64,000 nucleotides of DNA from UBA1941 sp046329555 (GTDB lineage: Bacteria; Bacteroidota; Bacteroidia; Chitinophagales; LD1): NCBI GenBank assembly GCA_046329555.1, contig JAXLUK010000001.1, forward strand, positions 1-64,000, given 5' to 3'. Below the pieces are notes generated by a model, which was not told the origin of the DNA, did no database searches, and saw nothing but the letters and a program-made list of their open reading frames with translations. A program made the translations under genes and the position numbers. This document shows, in pieces, positions 16,757 through 25,660 of the stretch; position 1 is the first letter of the stretch; each line of letters begins with the position of its first letter.

Positions 16757-19576
16757 TTAATTTGTTCCTTCCACAATAATTTTGCTCGTGACCGTAGCAG
16801 CTGTACCGCAAAGGCGCAACAGATAGACCCCGCAGTGGAGATGAGCGATATCGATTTGAAATTGACCTTGCACCGGCTCAGCCAGTTGGCTTATCTGCGT
16901 ATTTCCCCATGTATCCAGCAGCTCTATCCGGGTTGGGCCAGCAGCTTCCGGCCAAAGAACCTGGAGGTTATTTCGAGCAGGAATGGGGTAGACCGACCAT
17001 TGTTGCCGATCAGGGCCTAGCGGTAATATAGCGGTTGCAGAAAGCGATTGTGAATCGAGCGCCAGCCGATCGGGCAGCAAATGCAGCAACAAATTGCTGT
17101 AGCAAGGTTGCGCCGCGGTTAGGGTTAGCCTGGCGTTGAGTGAATCTACGATACCGAAACGATCGGCCCAAAATTGGTAGACACCTACTGGAAGATTTGT
17201 AAAGCGAAATGCCGTGCTGTCGGCATCTATAGCCGATTTGGCCACAACTGCTTTGGTAATATTATCGACCAGATACAAGGTAAATGGATTATTAAACAAA
17301 CCGTTTGGAGCCACATTACCCGAAATACAACACGAGCCAGAAGTTGTAGTTAGCTTTTGTTGTTGAATGACCATGGTTGAAGTAGGTTGCATCAGGTTGA
17401 ACTGAATGGCTTCTTGCCGAACGATAGATGATGAAGCATATGTTTGCAGCGTATTATTTGTTTCTGATGAAGCTACATATAGGTCGTTGCTTTTGGTACT
17501 GGTACAAAAACGAAATCGTCCGAAGCTATCGGTAAACGTTTGTCCGATATCAAAAAACTGATTGCCGGTCCGTTTGTAAAAGGTAACTGGTTTTTTCACG
17601 GCGGCTTCCTGGTTAGGTGTGAAAACATTTCCATGGATGGTCGCGTAAGTTAGGCCACAATATTCAAGGTGATCTAAGGAAAAATTTGAGTTCATTCTTT
17701 CATTCGGCAGCCATACACTGCATGGTCCGTCAAAGGCAATGGCTTCCACGTCATTGTTCGATAGTGCGCTATTGCAGGTAGTAAAGCAAACCCAGCCGCT
17801 GTCTTGCAGCACACAAATTCCGCCCGGACTGTCGGTAGCCACCCACGGCCGATAATTATCGTACGGGTTGAAAGCGATGTATTCGATATCATCGCCACAG
17901 AATGGACTGTTGGTGCCAGTGTAATCGGTCCAAACGCTGTTATCATAGGTAACCAGTCCTGCATTGGTGCCAATCCACTTCATACCCAATTGGTCAATGG
18001 CAATACATTGAACGGTGTTGCCAGGCAATGGCGATGATGGGTTGGTTAGATGCGAGAAGCCGGCATTTGTTTTAAGTATTACCCCACCCCCATCGGTACC
18101 TATCCAATAATCGTTTCCACCCATGGCGGTATCTACAGCGATTGACAAGATGTCCTCTGTGGCGGATCCAAGAGCCCTCAGGGAATAGTATTGGGTATTA
18201 CCGCCGGTGTCCAATACTACCAAGCCGGTATCGGCGCCATTAAAACCAATGAGCAAGTTATTGTACCGATCAAAACGCAAGGCACTGATGAATTTATTTG
18301 AGGGATTTGACGGAGTAGTGATGGTATCTAGGGTCCAGATCTGACCATCGTATTTCGCTAGCAACCCGACATTCAAGCCGGCATACACCCAGTTATGGAG
18401 CGGGTCTACAGCAATTGCCCCAACGTGATTATTACGGACTTGGGGAAGTTGAAAGATCGAATCGAGGTTGAATTCATCAAAGTCTGAACCATTATACCTG
18501 CAAACGGTGTGGCTATTAAAAGATCCTACCCAAATTTTGCCCTGAAGGTCGGTCTGTATGGCGTACCAGAAATCGTCATAAAAGGCAAATGCCCCAGTTT
18601 TTCTGCCTAGCGTAAAAGCGGTTGTTAAGGTGGAATTGGTGGCATTATACTTCCACAAACAGGAATCACCTTTTAGCCAAATAAAGCCATATGGGTCATC
18701 CACTACATTCCATATATAGCCTGGTAGTATTAGGGTACTACAGGTTCCTTGATTGTTCAAGTAAAGATTGTTCATGTCAAGTGCTACATAACGATCAGAA
18801 TACCGCAGATTATTGAACCCAAAAGTTGGACTGCCGCACATAAAGGTGCTGTAGCCGGTTCCGATTAGAAATCCATTAGGCGTTTGTTGATATACTGTGG
18901 TAATACTCAAAGTATCCGTGGCCATTATCGTCAATTGCCCGTTAGTATTCAATGTCACCTTACCTAAAAAATCGATAGCTCCGTTAATGGAACCGGGTGT
19001 CACTACACTCCATGACGCCTGGTCGTAGGTGCAGATGTTTCCAGTTGGTGATCGGAATGCAATCTTTCCACCGCCTACGGCTAGCTCATTGATATAGGTG
19101 TCAGAGGAAAATGGTGCGTTTGACGAGTCAAAAACCGTCCACGTACTACCATCAAACTTTGATAAACCCCATCCAAAGAGGTATACGTTTCCAGATCGGT
19201 CAGTTGCAAGCGATTGCTGGTTAGCGAGCTGAGGGGAGGGAAAATTATCGAACAAGGTCCAATTCCCACCTTCGTAGCGAAGCAGGCCCCGTTTATTCAA
19301 CAACCAAATTGTACCATTATCGCTTACCGCGGCTTCCAACGGGTTTACTGTCTTTTCACAGGGCTGCATATCGTCAGGGATCAAAAGCGTATCAATTTGC
19401 GCTGTCGATTGGTGCACACGGAGTATGCCGTTGGCGAAGCTGATATAAACAAAAAACGAATCAACCGCAACAACAGAAGAATAACGGGTATTGGGCTTTG
19501 GGTAATGGGTCCACACCTGTGCCCGGGTGTAATGCCAACTGATGGTAATTAGAACGATAAGGAGAAAATAGCGCAT
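16757..19576 (-). CDS. Secreted beta-propeller protein with T9SS sorting domain
   Basis: 939 aa with a signal peptide (cut after about TRAQ, residue 20). Residues ~25-620 carry repeated blades of the two-component-regulator propeller kind (for example W-I-G-T-N-A-G-L-V-T-Y-D and W-L-L-N-K-R-G-L-L-R-Y-E). Fibronectin- or SdrD-like segments with Cys pairs follow, and then a type A T9SS sorting domain (YPIPARNN... GVYLLRL... SKIIVEG). There is no histidine kinase or DNA-binding part, so this is a stand-alone exported propeller and not a hybrid sensor. Its sorting domain is not close to those of the array next door. It lies upstream of the MacB-like gene. Function unknown. Confidence 0.85.
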   Translation of the reverse strand: MRYFLLIVLITISWHYTRAQVWTHYPKPNTRYSSVVAVDSFFVYISFANGILRVHQSTAQIDTLLIPDDMQPCEKTVNPLEAAVSDNGTIWLLNKRGLLRYEGGNWTLFDNFPSPQLANQQSLATDRSGNVYLFGWGLSKFDGSTWTVFDSSNAPFSSDTYINELAVGGGKIAFRSPTGNICTYDQASWSVVTPGSINGAIDFLGKVTLNTNGQLTIMATDTLSITTVYQQTPNGFLIGTGYSTFMCGSPTFGFNNLRYSDRYVALDMNNLYLNNQGTCSTLILPGYIWNVVDDPYGFIWLKGDSCLWKYNATNSTLTTAFTLGRKTGAFAFYDDFWYAIQTDLQGKIWVGSFNSHTVCRYNGSDFDEFNLDSIFQLPQVRNNHVGAIAVDPLHNWVYAGLNVGLLAKYDGQIWTLDTITTPSNPSNKFISALRFDRYNNLLIGFNGADTGLVVLDTGGNTQYYSLRALGSATEDILSIAVDTAMGGNDYWIGTDGGGVILKTNAGFSHLTNPSSPLPGNTVQCIAIDQLGMKWIGTNAGLVTYDNSVWTDYTGTNSPFCGDDIEYIAFNPYDNYRPWVATDSPGGICVLQDSGWVCFTTCNSALSNNDVEAIAFDGPCSVWLPNERMNSNFSLDHLEYCGLTYATIHGNVFTPNQEAAVKKPVTFYKRTGNQFFDIGQTFTDSFGRFRFCTSTKSNDLYVASSETNNTLQTYASSSIVRQEAIQFNLMQPTSTMVIQQQKLTTTSGSCCISGNVAPNGLFNNPFTLYLVDNITKAVVAKSAIDADSTAFRFTNLPVGVYQFWADRFGIVDSLNARLTLTAAQPCYSNLLLHLLPDRLALDSQSLSATAILPLGPDRQQWSVYPIPARNNLQVLWPEAAGPTRIELLDTWGNTQISQLAEPVQGQFQIDIAHLHCGVYLLRLCGTAATVTSKIIVEGTN

Positions 19577-19668
19577 AGAGCAGGATTATTTGAAGGTTTG
19601 ATTGGTTAAAGATAACCGATCTCAATCGTGTTCTCTGTCATGGTTTTATCACAAGAGAAGAAAATTTC

Positions 19669-19682
19669 AGCGAAATTTCGCT
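19669..19682. promoter_or_regulatory. 14-bp perfect palindrome upstream of aconitase
   Basis: AGCGAAATTTCGCT lies in the 221-bp gap between the divergent propeller and aconitase genes. A second short inverted repeat, ACCGC-AG-GCGGT (19717-19728), sits just before the candidate promoter box. Either could bind a regulator; this is inference from symmetry only. Confidence 0.35.
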
Positions 19683-19733
19683 AATCCACCAAAATATCCA
19701 CAAAAGCCCTTTACTAACCGCAGGCGGTGAACG

Positions 19734-19740
19734 TACTTTG
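19734..19740 (+). promoter_or_regulatory. Candidate -7 box for aconitase
   Basis: TACTTTG followed by CCGCC resembles the Bacteroidota -7 element TAnnTTTG, with a one-base shorter spacer. It would give an mRNA leader of about 50 nt before the ATG at 19798. No clear -33 TTTG is seen. Confidence 0.4.
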
Positions 19741-19797
19741 CCGCCGATTTCGATATTTGCAGTCCAAATTTAACTGCACTAACAAAAAACTAGCACT

Positions 19798-22068
19798 ATG
19801 GCTTTTGATTTAGATATGATTAAGAAGGTGTATGCGGAAATGCCTTCGAAGATTGCAGCAGCGAAAAACCTGTTGAATCGGCCGCTTACGCTTTCTGAAA
19901 AAATTCTGTTTGCGCACTTACACGCCGATATGAAACTGGAAGATTTCCAACGGGGAAAATCTTACGTTGATTTCGCGCCCGACCGTGTTACTATGCAGGA
20001 TGCCACGGCGCAAATGGCGCTGTTGCAATTTATGACAGCCGGCCGCAAAAAGGCTGCGGTTCCTTCTACGGTACATTGCGACCACCTGATTCAGGCGAAA
20101 GAAGGTTCTGCCACCGATTTATCAGTAGCCAACAAGGGCAACCAGGAGGTGTACGATTTTCTCTCTTCTGTTTCCAATAAATACGGCATCGGCTTCTGGA
20201 AACCGGGCGCTGGTATCATCCACCAGATTATGCTGGAGAATTACTGCTTTCCGGGTGGTATGATGATTGGTACGGATAGCCACACGGTTAATGGCGGCGG
20301 CTTGGGCATGATTGCCATTGGAGTAGGCGGTGCGGATGCGGTGGATGTGATGGCTGGCTTACCCTGGGAATTGAAATGGCCTAAACTGATTGGTATTAAG
20401 TTAACCGGAAAGTTGAACGGCTGGACATCTGCCAAGGATGTAATTTTAAAAGTTGCCGGCATTCTTACTGTTAAAGGTGGAACCGGAGCCATTGTTGAAT
20501 ACTTTGGCGAAGGCGCCACCAGCATGAGCTGTACCGGAAAAGGAACCATTGCCAATATGGGCGCAGAGATAGGCGCTACCACTTCTACTTTTGGATACGA
20601 TGACAGCATGGAGCGTTACCTGCGCGCTACCGGGCGCGCCGATGTGGCCGATGCTGCTAACGCCATCCGCGAACACCTCACTGCAGATCGGGAGTGTTAC
20701 GATCAGCCCGAAAAATATTTTGATCAGGTGATAGAAATCAATTTGAGCGAACTGGAGCCGCATATTAACGGACCGTTCACGCCTGATTTAGCTACGCCAA
20801 TTTCTAAAATGAAAGAAGCAGCTAAGGCGAATGATTGGCCTACAACCGTGAAAGTTGGCTTAATTGGAAGTTGCACGAACTCATCTTATGAAGATATCTC
20901 CCGCGCGGTATCGCTGGCCGAGCAAGTAGCCAAAAAGAATTTGAAAGCAAAGGCCGATTTCAGCATCACGCCAGGTTCTGAACAAATTCGTTTTACTATA
21001 GACCGCGATGGATTCATTGAGACCTTCAACAAAATTGGCGCCACGGTTTATGCCAATGCGTGCGGTCCGTGCATCGGTATGTGGGCACGCGCCGGCGCCG
21101 ACAAAAAAGAGCGCAACACCATTGTACATTCTTTCAACAGAAACTTTGCCGCCCGCCAGGATGGCAATCCGAACACGCTGGCCTTTGTGGCTTCGCCTGA
21201 ATTGACCACGGCATTGGCCATTGCTGGCGATTTGACTTTCAATCCGCTAACCGATACGCTGACGAACGAAAAAGGCGAGCAGGTGAAATTAGATCCGCCG
21301 GTGGGTGATGAATTGCCGAAGCGCGGTTTTGCCGTTGATGACCCGGGTTATCAGGCGCCAGCCGCCGATGGCAGCGGTATTGAAGTGAAAGTAGATCCAT
21401 CATCAGACCGCCTGCAATTGTTGTATTCTTTTGCTCCGTGGGAAGGAACCGATTTGAAAGGATTGAAGCTGCTGATTAAGGCGAAAGGTAAGTGTACTAC
21501 CGATCACATTTCGATGGCTGGCCCATGGTTGAAATACCGCGGTCATCTCGATAACATATCGAACAATATGTTGATTGGCGCTACGAATTTCTTCAATGAA
21601 AAAGCCAATTCAGTAAAAAATCAAATGACTGGTGCTTACGATGAAGTACCCAAGGTGCAGCGCGCCTACAAAGCAGCCGGAATCGGTTCTATTGTAGTGG
21701 GCGATGAGAACTATGGGGAAGGTTCTTCGCGCGAGCATGCCGCTATGGAACCGCGCCACTTAGGCGTTCGCGCTATTCTGGTAAAATCATTTGCCCGTAT
21801 CCACGAAACGAATCTGAAGAAGCAAGGCATGTTAGCGCTTACGTTTGCCAATAAGGCTGATTACGAGAAGATTCAGGAAGATGATACGTTCGATATTATA
21901 GGCCTGACTGCTTTTGCGCCCAATACGCCATTGCAGTTGGCTATTCACCACAGCAATGGAACTACAGAAACTATTGAGGTGAATCACACCTATAATGCCC
22001 AGCAAATTGAATGGTTCAAGGCCGGTGGCGCATTGAACATCATTCGCAAGCATGCTGCCGGAAATTAA
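19798..22068 (+). CDS. acn: Aconitate hydratase
   Basis: 756 aa, the usual size for the mitochondrial-type aconitase found in Bacteroidota. It interconverts citrate and isocitrate in the TCA cycle through a [4Fe-4S] cluster. Visible signatures are the DSHTVNGGGLGMIAIGVGG motif (about 160-180), and the cluster ligands Cys359 (GSCTNSSYED) and Cys422/Cys425 (CGPCIGMW). A swivel domain follows with GDENYGEGSSREHAAMEPR near residue 640, which includes the active-site Ser and Arg. The ATG start fits the family N-terminus. A 221-bp upstream region holds a candidate promoter and palindromes. A strong terminator-like hairpin lies 31 nt after the stop, overlapping the start of the next gene. Confidence 0.97.
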   Translation: MAFDLDMIKKVYAEMPSKIAAAKNLLNRPLTLSEKILFAHLHADMKLEDFQRGKSYVDFAPDRVTMQDATAQMALLQFMTAGRKKAAVPSTVHCDHLIQAKEGSATDLSVANKGNQEVYDFLSSVSNKYGIGFWKPGAGIIHQIMLENYCFPGGMMIGTDSHTVNGGGLGMIAIGVGGADAVDVMAGLPWELKWPKLIGIKLTGKLNGWTSAKDVILKVAGILTVKGGTGAIVEYFGEGATSMSCTGKGTIANMGAEIGATTSTFGYDDSMERYLRATGRADVADAANAIREHLTADRECYDQPEKYFDQVIEINLSELEPHINGPFTPDLATPISKMKEAAKANDWPTTVKVGLIGSCTNSSYEDISRAVSLAEQVAKKNLKAKADFSITPGSEQIRFTIDRDGFIETFNKIGATVYANACGPCIGMWARAGADKKERNTIVHSFNRNFAARQDGNPNTLAFVASPELTTALAIAGDLTFNPLTDTLTNEKGEQVKLDPPVGDELPKRGFAVDDPGYQAPAADGSGIEVKVDPSSDRLQLLYSFAPWEGTDLKGLKLLIKAKGKCTTDHISMAGPWLKYRGHLDNISNNMLIGATNFFNEKANSVKNQMTGAYDEVPKVQRAYKAAGIGSIVVGDENYGEGSSREHAAMEPRHLGVRAILVKSFARIHETNLKKQGMLALTFANKADYEKIQEDDTFDIIGLTAFAPNTPLQLAIHHSNGTTETIEVNHTYNAQQIEWFKAGGALNIIRKHAAGN

Positions 22069-22077
22069 TTCTTAACC

Positions 22078-23100
22078 GTGAGCAAGCGCGCTCGTATACA
22101 GCGAAAGACAGAAGCCATTCCGTCTTTCGCTTTTTATTGTTTGCCCGGGGGCTCTATGCACTTTATTAAAGGGAAGCTGGTGAATCAATTGCCCGCCGAT
22201 GGCCAGGGTTTTGCGGTTTCGCCCTTTCGTGGCCGGGCGCAATATATTTCAGGCCAACCGCAACGAATCAGCCACAAACAATTCCGGAAGATTTGGGCGG
22301 GTTTACAGTGGCCTTTGCCCACTGAAAAAATGGAAGGCATCGACCGGAGTAAAAAAGCTTTTGTGGCCTTGGTAGAACAAGCGGTTGCGGATATTCATGC
22401 CGGAAAAATGAAAAAGGTAGTTACCGCCAGGCGCTATCGAATGACGCAACAGGATATAGCGCCCAACGAGCTATTCCTGGAAATTTGCGAGCAATACCGC
22501 AATTGCTTTTGTTCGATGGTTTATTTGCCGGGAGCAGGCCTATGGCTGGGCGCTTCTCCGGAAGTATTGGTTCAACAACAAGGGGCTGAAACCAGAACTT
22601 TTTCATTGGCGGGAACGATAAGTAAAAACGGGGAGCAGTTTACCGACAAGGAACGCCAGGAACAGCTTTTGGTGACGAAGTATATAGCCGATATATTGAA
22701 GCAGGAAGTGGATGCGGTAGCGGTTGGCGCTACGCGGACGATAGCTGCGGGCGCTATCAGGCATTTACGCACCATCATTAAATTTTCATCCAGGGAATTG
22801 CCGGTGCTGAAAGCCGCGCAGCTATTGCATCCTACGCCGGCCATTGCCGGCTTACCCAAAAAGGAAGCGCAACAATTCATACTCCGCCAGGAAGGCTTCC
22901 CACGAGCCTTATACAGCGGATTTATCGGTCCGGTGCATCCTCAAAAAACGTCGCTTTGGGTGAACCTGCGATGCATGCAATTCCATGGCCGGTATGTAGT
23001 TTTTTATGCCGGATGCGGCATCACGGCCCAATCGCAACCTGAAAAAGAATGGCTGGAAACCGAGAGGAAAATGGATATTTTGCGCCACCTGCTGGCATGA
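22078..23100 (+). CDS. menF: Isochorismate synthase (MenF/EntC family)
   Basis: 340 aa from a GTG at 22078. The C-terminal chorismate-binding domain (about residues 80-335) shows the expected motifs: KVVTARR, LWLGASPEVLV, TFSLAGTI, LHPTPAIAGLPK, PRALYSGFIGPV, and the catalytic-end VFYAGCGITAQSQPEKEWLETERK. It makes isochorismate from chorismate, the first committed step of menaquinone synthesis, and its stop overlaps menD by 4 nt (ATGA). The start is open to doubt. The only ATG before the domain is 22156, but the SFAFYCLPGG stretch upstream of it looks like the family N-terminus, so I kept the GTG. A terminator-like hairpin (22100-22135) lies inside these first codons. Confidence 0.9.
   Translation: MSKRARIQRKTEAIPSFAFYCLPGGSMHFIKGKLVNQLPADGQGFAVSPFRGRAQYISGQPQRISHKQFRKIWAGLQWPLPTEKMEGIDRSKKAFVALVEQAVADIHAGKMKKVVTARRYRMTQQDIAPNELFLEICEQYRNCFCSMVYLPGAGLWLGASPEVLVQQQGAETRTFSLAGTISKNGEQFTDKERQEQLLVTKYIADILKQEVDAVAVGATRTIAAGAIRHLRTIIKFSSRELPVLKAAQLLHPTPAIAGLPKKEAQQFILRQEGFPRALYSGFIGPVHPQKTSLWVNLRCMQFHGRYVVFYAGCGITAQSQPEKEWLETERKMDILRHLLA
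22100..22135 (+). terminator. Terminator-like hairpin between acn and menF
   Basis: Perfect 10-bp stem, AGCGAAAGAC (22100-22109) and GTCTTTCGCT (22122-22131), with a 12-nt loop and a T5 run (22131-22135). It has the form of an intrinsic terminator for acn, yet it falls inside the first codons of the menF frame. It could end most acn transcripts and attenuate menF read-through. Confidence 0.65.
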
Positions 23101-24725
23101 CTACCAACAAACAACAAGTTGCTGCACTGGCTGCGGTATGCTTTCAAAAAGGCATTCGTCAAGTGGTGATTTCGCCTGGTTCGCGATCGGCGCCATTGGT
23201 GATTGCTTTTCAGGCCTACCCCGATATCAGCAAGTACGTTATTGCCGACGAGCGCGTTGCCGGATTTTTCGCCCTTGGTTTAGCGCAACAAACCAGGCAA
23301 ACAGTGGCGCTGATTTGTACGTCGGGCACGGCAGCCTTGAATTTTGCACCGGCTGTTTGTGAAGCCTTCTACCAACAAGTACCCCTATTAGTTCTTACGG
23401 CCGACCGCCCTGCCCATGCTATTGGCGTAGGCGAGAATCAAGCGATCAACCAGCAGCAACTTTACCAAAATTATTGCCGGCACTTTTTCAATTTATCGGA
23501 AACTGCTCACGAGGCCGCACAGCAAACTGCTGATGCCATTCATTTGAGCCGGCAACCGTTTCTTCAACCCGTACATATCAATATTCCGCTGGCTGAACCG
23601 CTTTATGAAACTACCCAAGCTACCACGCCGCATTTCGTTTTACAGGAATTGGCAATTCGTTCTGAACAACCTGTGGTACTACCCATGGTTGGCAGCGTTA
23701 TGGTGTTGTGTGGACTTCGACATGAAGATGCGGCAGAAAACGCCCTCCTGGAAGATTTAGCCAAGCGGGAAGATACCGTGGTGGTTGCCGAACCCGTGGC
23801 GAATGTTACCGGAAAACGAATAATCGCGCATCCCGATAGGTTACTTTCCATAGCCTTGAAAAATCAATCACGGCTGCCCACGCCTGATTTCTTAATTACT
23901 GTTGGGAAGCAAGTAGTATCGAAGCGTTTGAGGCAGTGGTTGAAACAACATCCAGTAGCCAATCATATCCATTTATCACCCGATGAAGGCACATGGAATG
24001 GATTTGGCGCGAAGCATTACACCCATTTTTTTACCCGGCCTGCAGAAGGCCTACAACAGTTAGTGAAGCGAGAAGAAAGTAACGCCCCTTTTGCGACGCA
24101 TTGGCATCAGGCCAATGAAATGGCCCATAGCCATCATCAAGAGTTTAGTGAAAAGGTAAGCTACAGCGATTGGCAGGTTTTTGAATCGCTGATTAAGTTG
24201 TTGCCGGAAAATGCGATAATGCAATACGGCAACTCCTCTCCTATCCGCTATGCCTGCTTGTTTGACCACCCTGCAACAGTGCGGGTTTTTAGTAATCGGG
24301 GCACCAGTGGGATTGATGGCTGCCTGAGTACGGCTGTGGGCGCTGCTCTTGCACAACCACAGCAGCTCGTGGTTGCTATTCTTGGTGACATCAGTTTTCT
24401 ATATGATTCTAACGCCTTATGGAATCCGGAATTGCCGCCTAACCTAAAAATTGTGGTGATTAACAACGGTGGCGGGAATATTTTTGGCATGATTCCGGGG
24501 CCCGACACCGTTGATGGATTCGAGTCTTTCTTCCAGACCAAACATCAACTTTCTGCCAGGCACTTGGCAGCAATGTATGGCATTTCCTACCAAACCATTC
24601 ACCATATAGAAGCGTTACGGCAAGTTCTTCCTGATTTCTATACCAGCAGACAAACCGCCATAATGGAGGTTTTTACAGATAGTAAGTTGAATGCCACTAT
24701 CTGGAAGGAATACTTTTCCGGATAA
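23097..24725 (+). CDS. menD: SEPHCHC synthase
   Basis: 542 aa from the ATG that overlaps the menF stop; a longer in-frame start at 23049 lies inside menF and is unlikely. MenD is a ThDP enzyme that joins 2-oxoglutarate and isochorismate to give SEPHCHC, the second menaquinone step. Visible are the N-terminal pyrimidine-binding domain (VISPGSRSAPLVIAF; DERVAGFFALGLA with the catalytic Glu; CTSGTAALNFAPAV; PLLVLTADRP) and the C-terminal ThDP-diphosphate domain (NRGTSGIDGCLSTAVGAAL, then GDISFLYDSNALW and NNGGGNIFGMIPG). The length is normal for the family. It is followed by menB after 38 nt; other men genes are not in this window. Confidence 0.97.
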   Translation: MTTNKQQVAALAAVCFQKGIRQVVISPGSRSAPLVIAFQAYPDISKYVIADERVAGFFALGLAQQTRQTVALICTSGTAALNFAPAVCEAFYQQVPLLVLTADRPAHAIGVGENQAINQQQLYQNYCRHFFNLSETAHEAAQQTADAIHLSRQPFLQPVHINIPLAEPLYETTQATTPHFVLQELAIRSEQPVVLPMVGSVMVLCGLRHEDAAENALLEDLAKREDTVVVAEPVANVTGKRIIAHPDRLLSIALKNQSRLPTPDFLITVGKQVVSKRLRQWLKQHPVANHIHLSPDEGTWNGFGAKHYTHFFTRPAEGLQQLVKREESNAPFATHWHQANEMAHSHHQEFSEKVSYSDWQVFESLIKLLPENAIMQYGNSSPIRYACLFDHPATVRVFSNRGTSGIDGCLSTAVGAALAQPQQLVVAILGDISFLYDSNALWNPELPPNLKIVVINNGGGNIFGMIPGPDTVDGFESFFQTKHQLSARHLAAMYGISYQTIHHIEALRQVLPDFYTSRQTAIMEVFTDSKLNATIWKEYFSG

Positions 24726-24763
24726 CCCGGTGGTTCCTTCAAAGCATTATATTCGCGCCCACT

Positions 24764-25585
24764 ATGAGCAACAGGAATTGGACCACCATAAAACCCTACG
24801 AAGAAATCAAGTTTGATTTTTTTGAAGGTATTGCCAAAATTACGATCAACCGGCCGCGTTTCCGTAATGCATTTACGCCACTAACGGTGCGTGAAATGAT
24901 TGATGCCATGAATATTTGCCGCGATCAGTTAGATATTAAATCAATCATCTTAACTGGCGAAGGCGATATGGCTTTTTGCAGCGGCGGCGATCAGAACGTA
25001 CGCGGGCATGGCGGCTATGTAGGAAAGGATGAAGTGCCTCGTTTGAATGTACTGGATTTACAAAAACAGATTCGTTCCATCCCAAAGGCCGTGATTGCCA
25101 TGGTGAATGGATATGCCATTGGCGGTGGACATGTATTACATGTTGTTTGTGATTTAAGTATTGCCAGCGAGAACGCTATTTTTGGTCAAACCGGCCCGCG
25201 CGTGGGCAGTTTTGACGGTGGTTTTGGAGCCAGCTATTTGGCTAGAATCGTTGGGCAGAAAAAAGCGCGTGAGATATGGTATCTCTGCGACCAATACAAT
25301 GCACAAGACGCTTTAGACATGGGTCTGGTTAATAAAGTAGTACCCTTGGAAATTTTAGAAGATACGACTGTAGAATGGTGTCAGAAAATCATGCAAAAAT
25401 CGCCGCTGGCTATTCGCATGCTGAAAAGTTCTTTCAACGCAGAATTGGATGGACAGGCCGGCATTCAGGAGCTAGCTGGCAATGCTACCCTGCTTTACTA
25501 CCTCAGTGAAGAGGCCAAAGAAGGCAAGAATGCCTTCATTGAAAAGCGCCAGCCCGATTGGGATAAATTCCCCAAATTCCCATAA
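24764..25585 (+). CDS. menB: 1,4-dihydroxy-2-naphthoyl-CoA synthase
   Basis: 273 aa, a crotonase-fold enzyme closing the second ring of naphthoquinone from O-succinylbenzoyl-CoA. Typical MenB features are FCSGGDQNVRG near residue 70, the oxyanion-hole NGYAIGGGHVLH near residue 115, GQTGPRVGSFDGGFG near 145-160, and the C-terminal KRQPDW. An Asp/Gly-rich active-site pattern (VGSFDGG) separates MenB from ordinary enoyl-CoA hydratases. A box TATATTCG (24748-24755), one base from TAnnTTTG, sits 8 nt before the ATG, so menB may also have its own promoter with almost no leader in addition to read-through from menD. Confidence 0.97.
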   Translation: MSNRNWTTIKPYEEIKFDFFEGIAKITINRPRFRNAFTPLTVREMIDAMNICRDQLDIKSIILTGEGDMAFCSGGDQNVRGHGGYVGKDEVPRLNVLDLQKQIRSIPKAVIAMVNGYAIGGGHVLHVVCDLSIASENAIFGQTGPRVGSFDGGFGASYLARIVGQKKAREIWYLCDQYNAQDALDMGLVNKVVPLEILEDTTVEWCQKIMQKSPLAIRMLKSSFNAELDGQAGIQELAGNATLLYYLSEEAKEGKNAFIEKRQPDWDKFPKFP

Positions 25586-25629
25586 CCCAGGCCATGTGGA
25601 AAACCTGATACCTGCTGGATTAAAAAACG

Positions 25630-25637
25630 TATCTTTA
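25630..25637 (+). promoter_or_regulatory. Candidate -7 box for pckA
   Basis: TATCTTTA is one base from TAnnTTTG and lies 23 nt before the ATG of pckA in a 75-nt intergenic gap. No -33 element was identified. Confidence 0.35.
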
Positions 25638-25660
25638 CACTTCCTAAAATGAATTAAATT

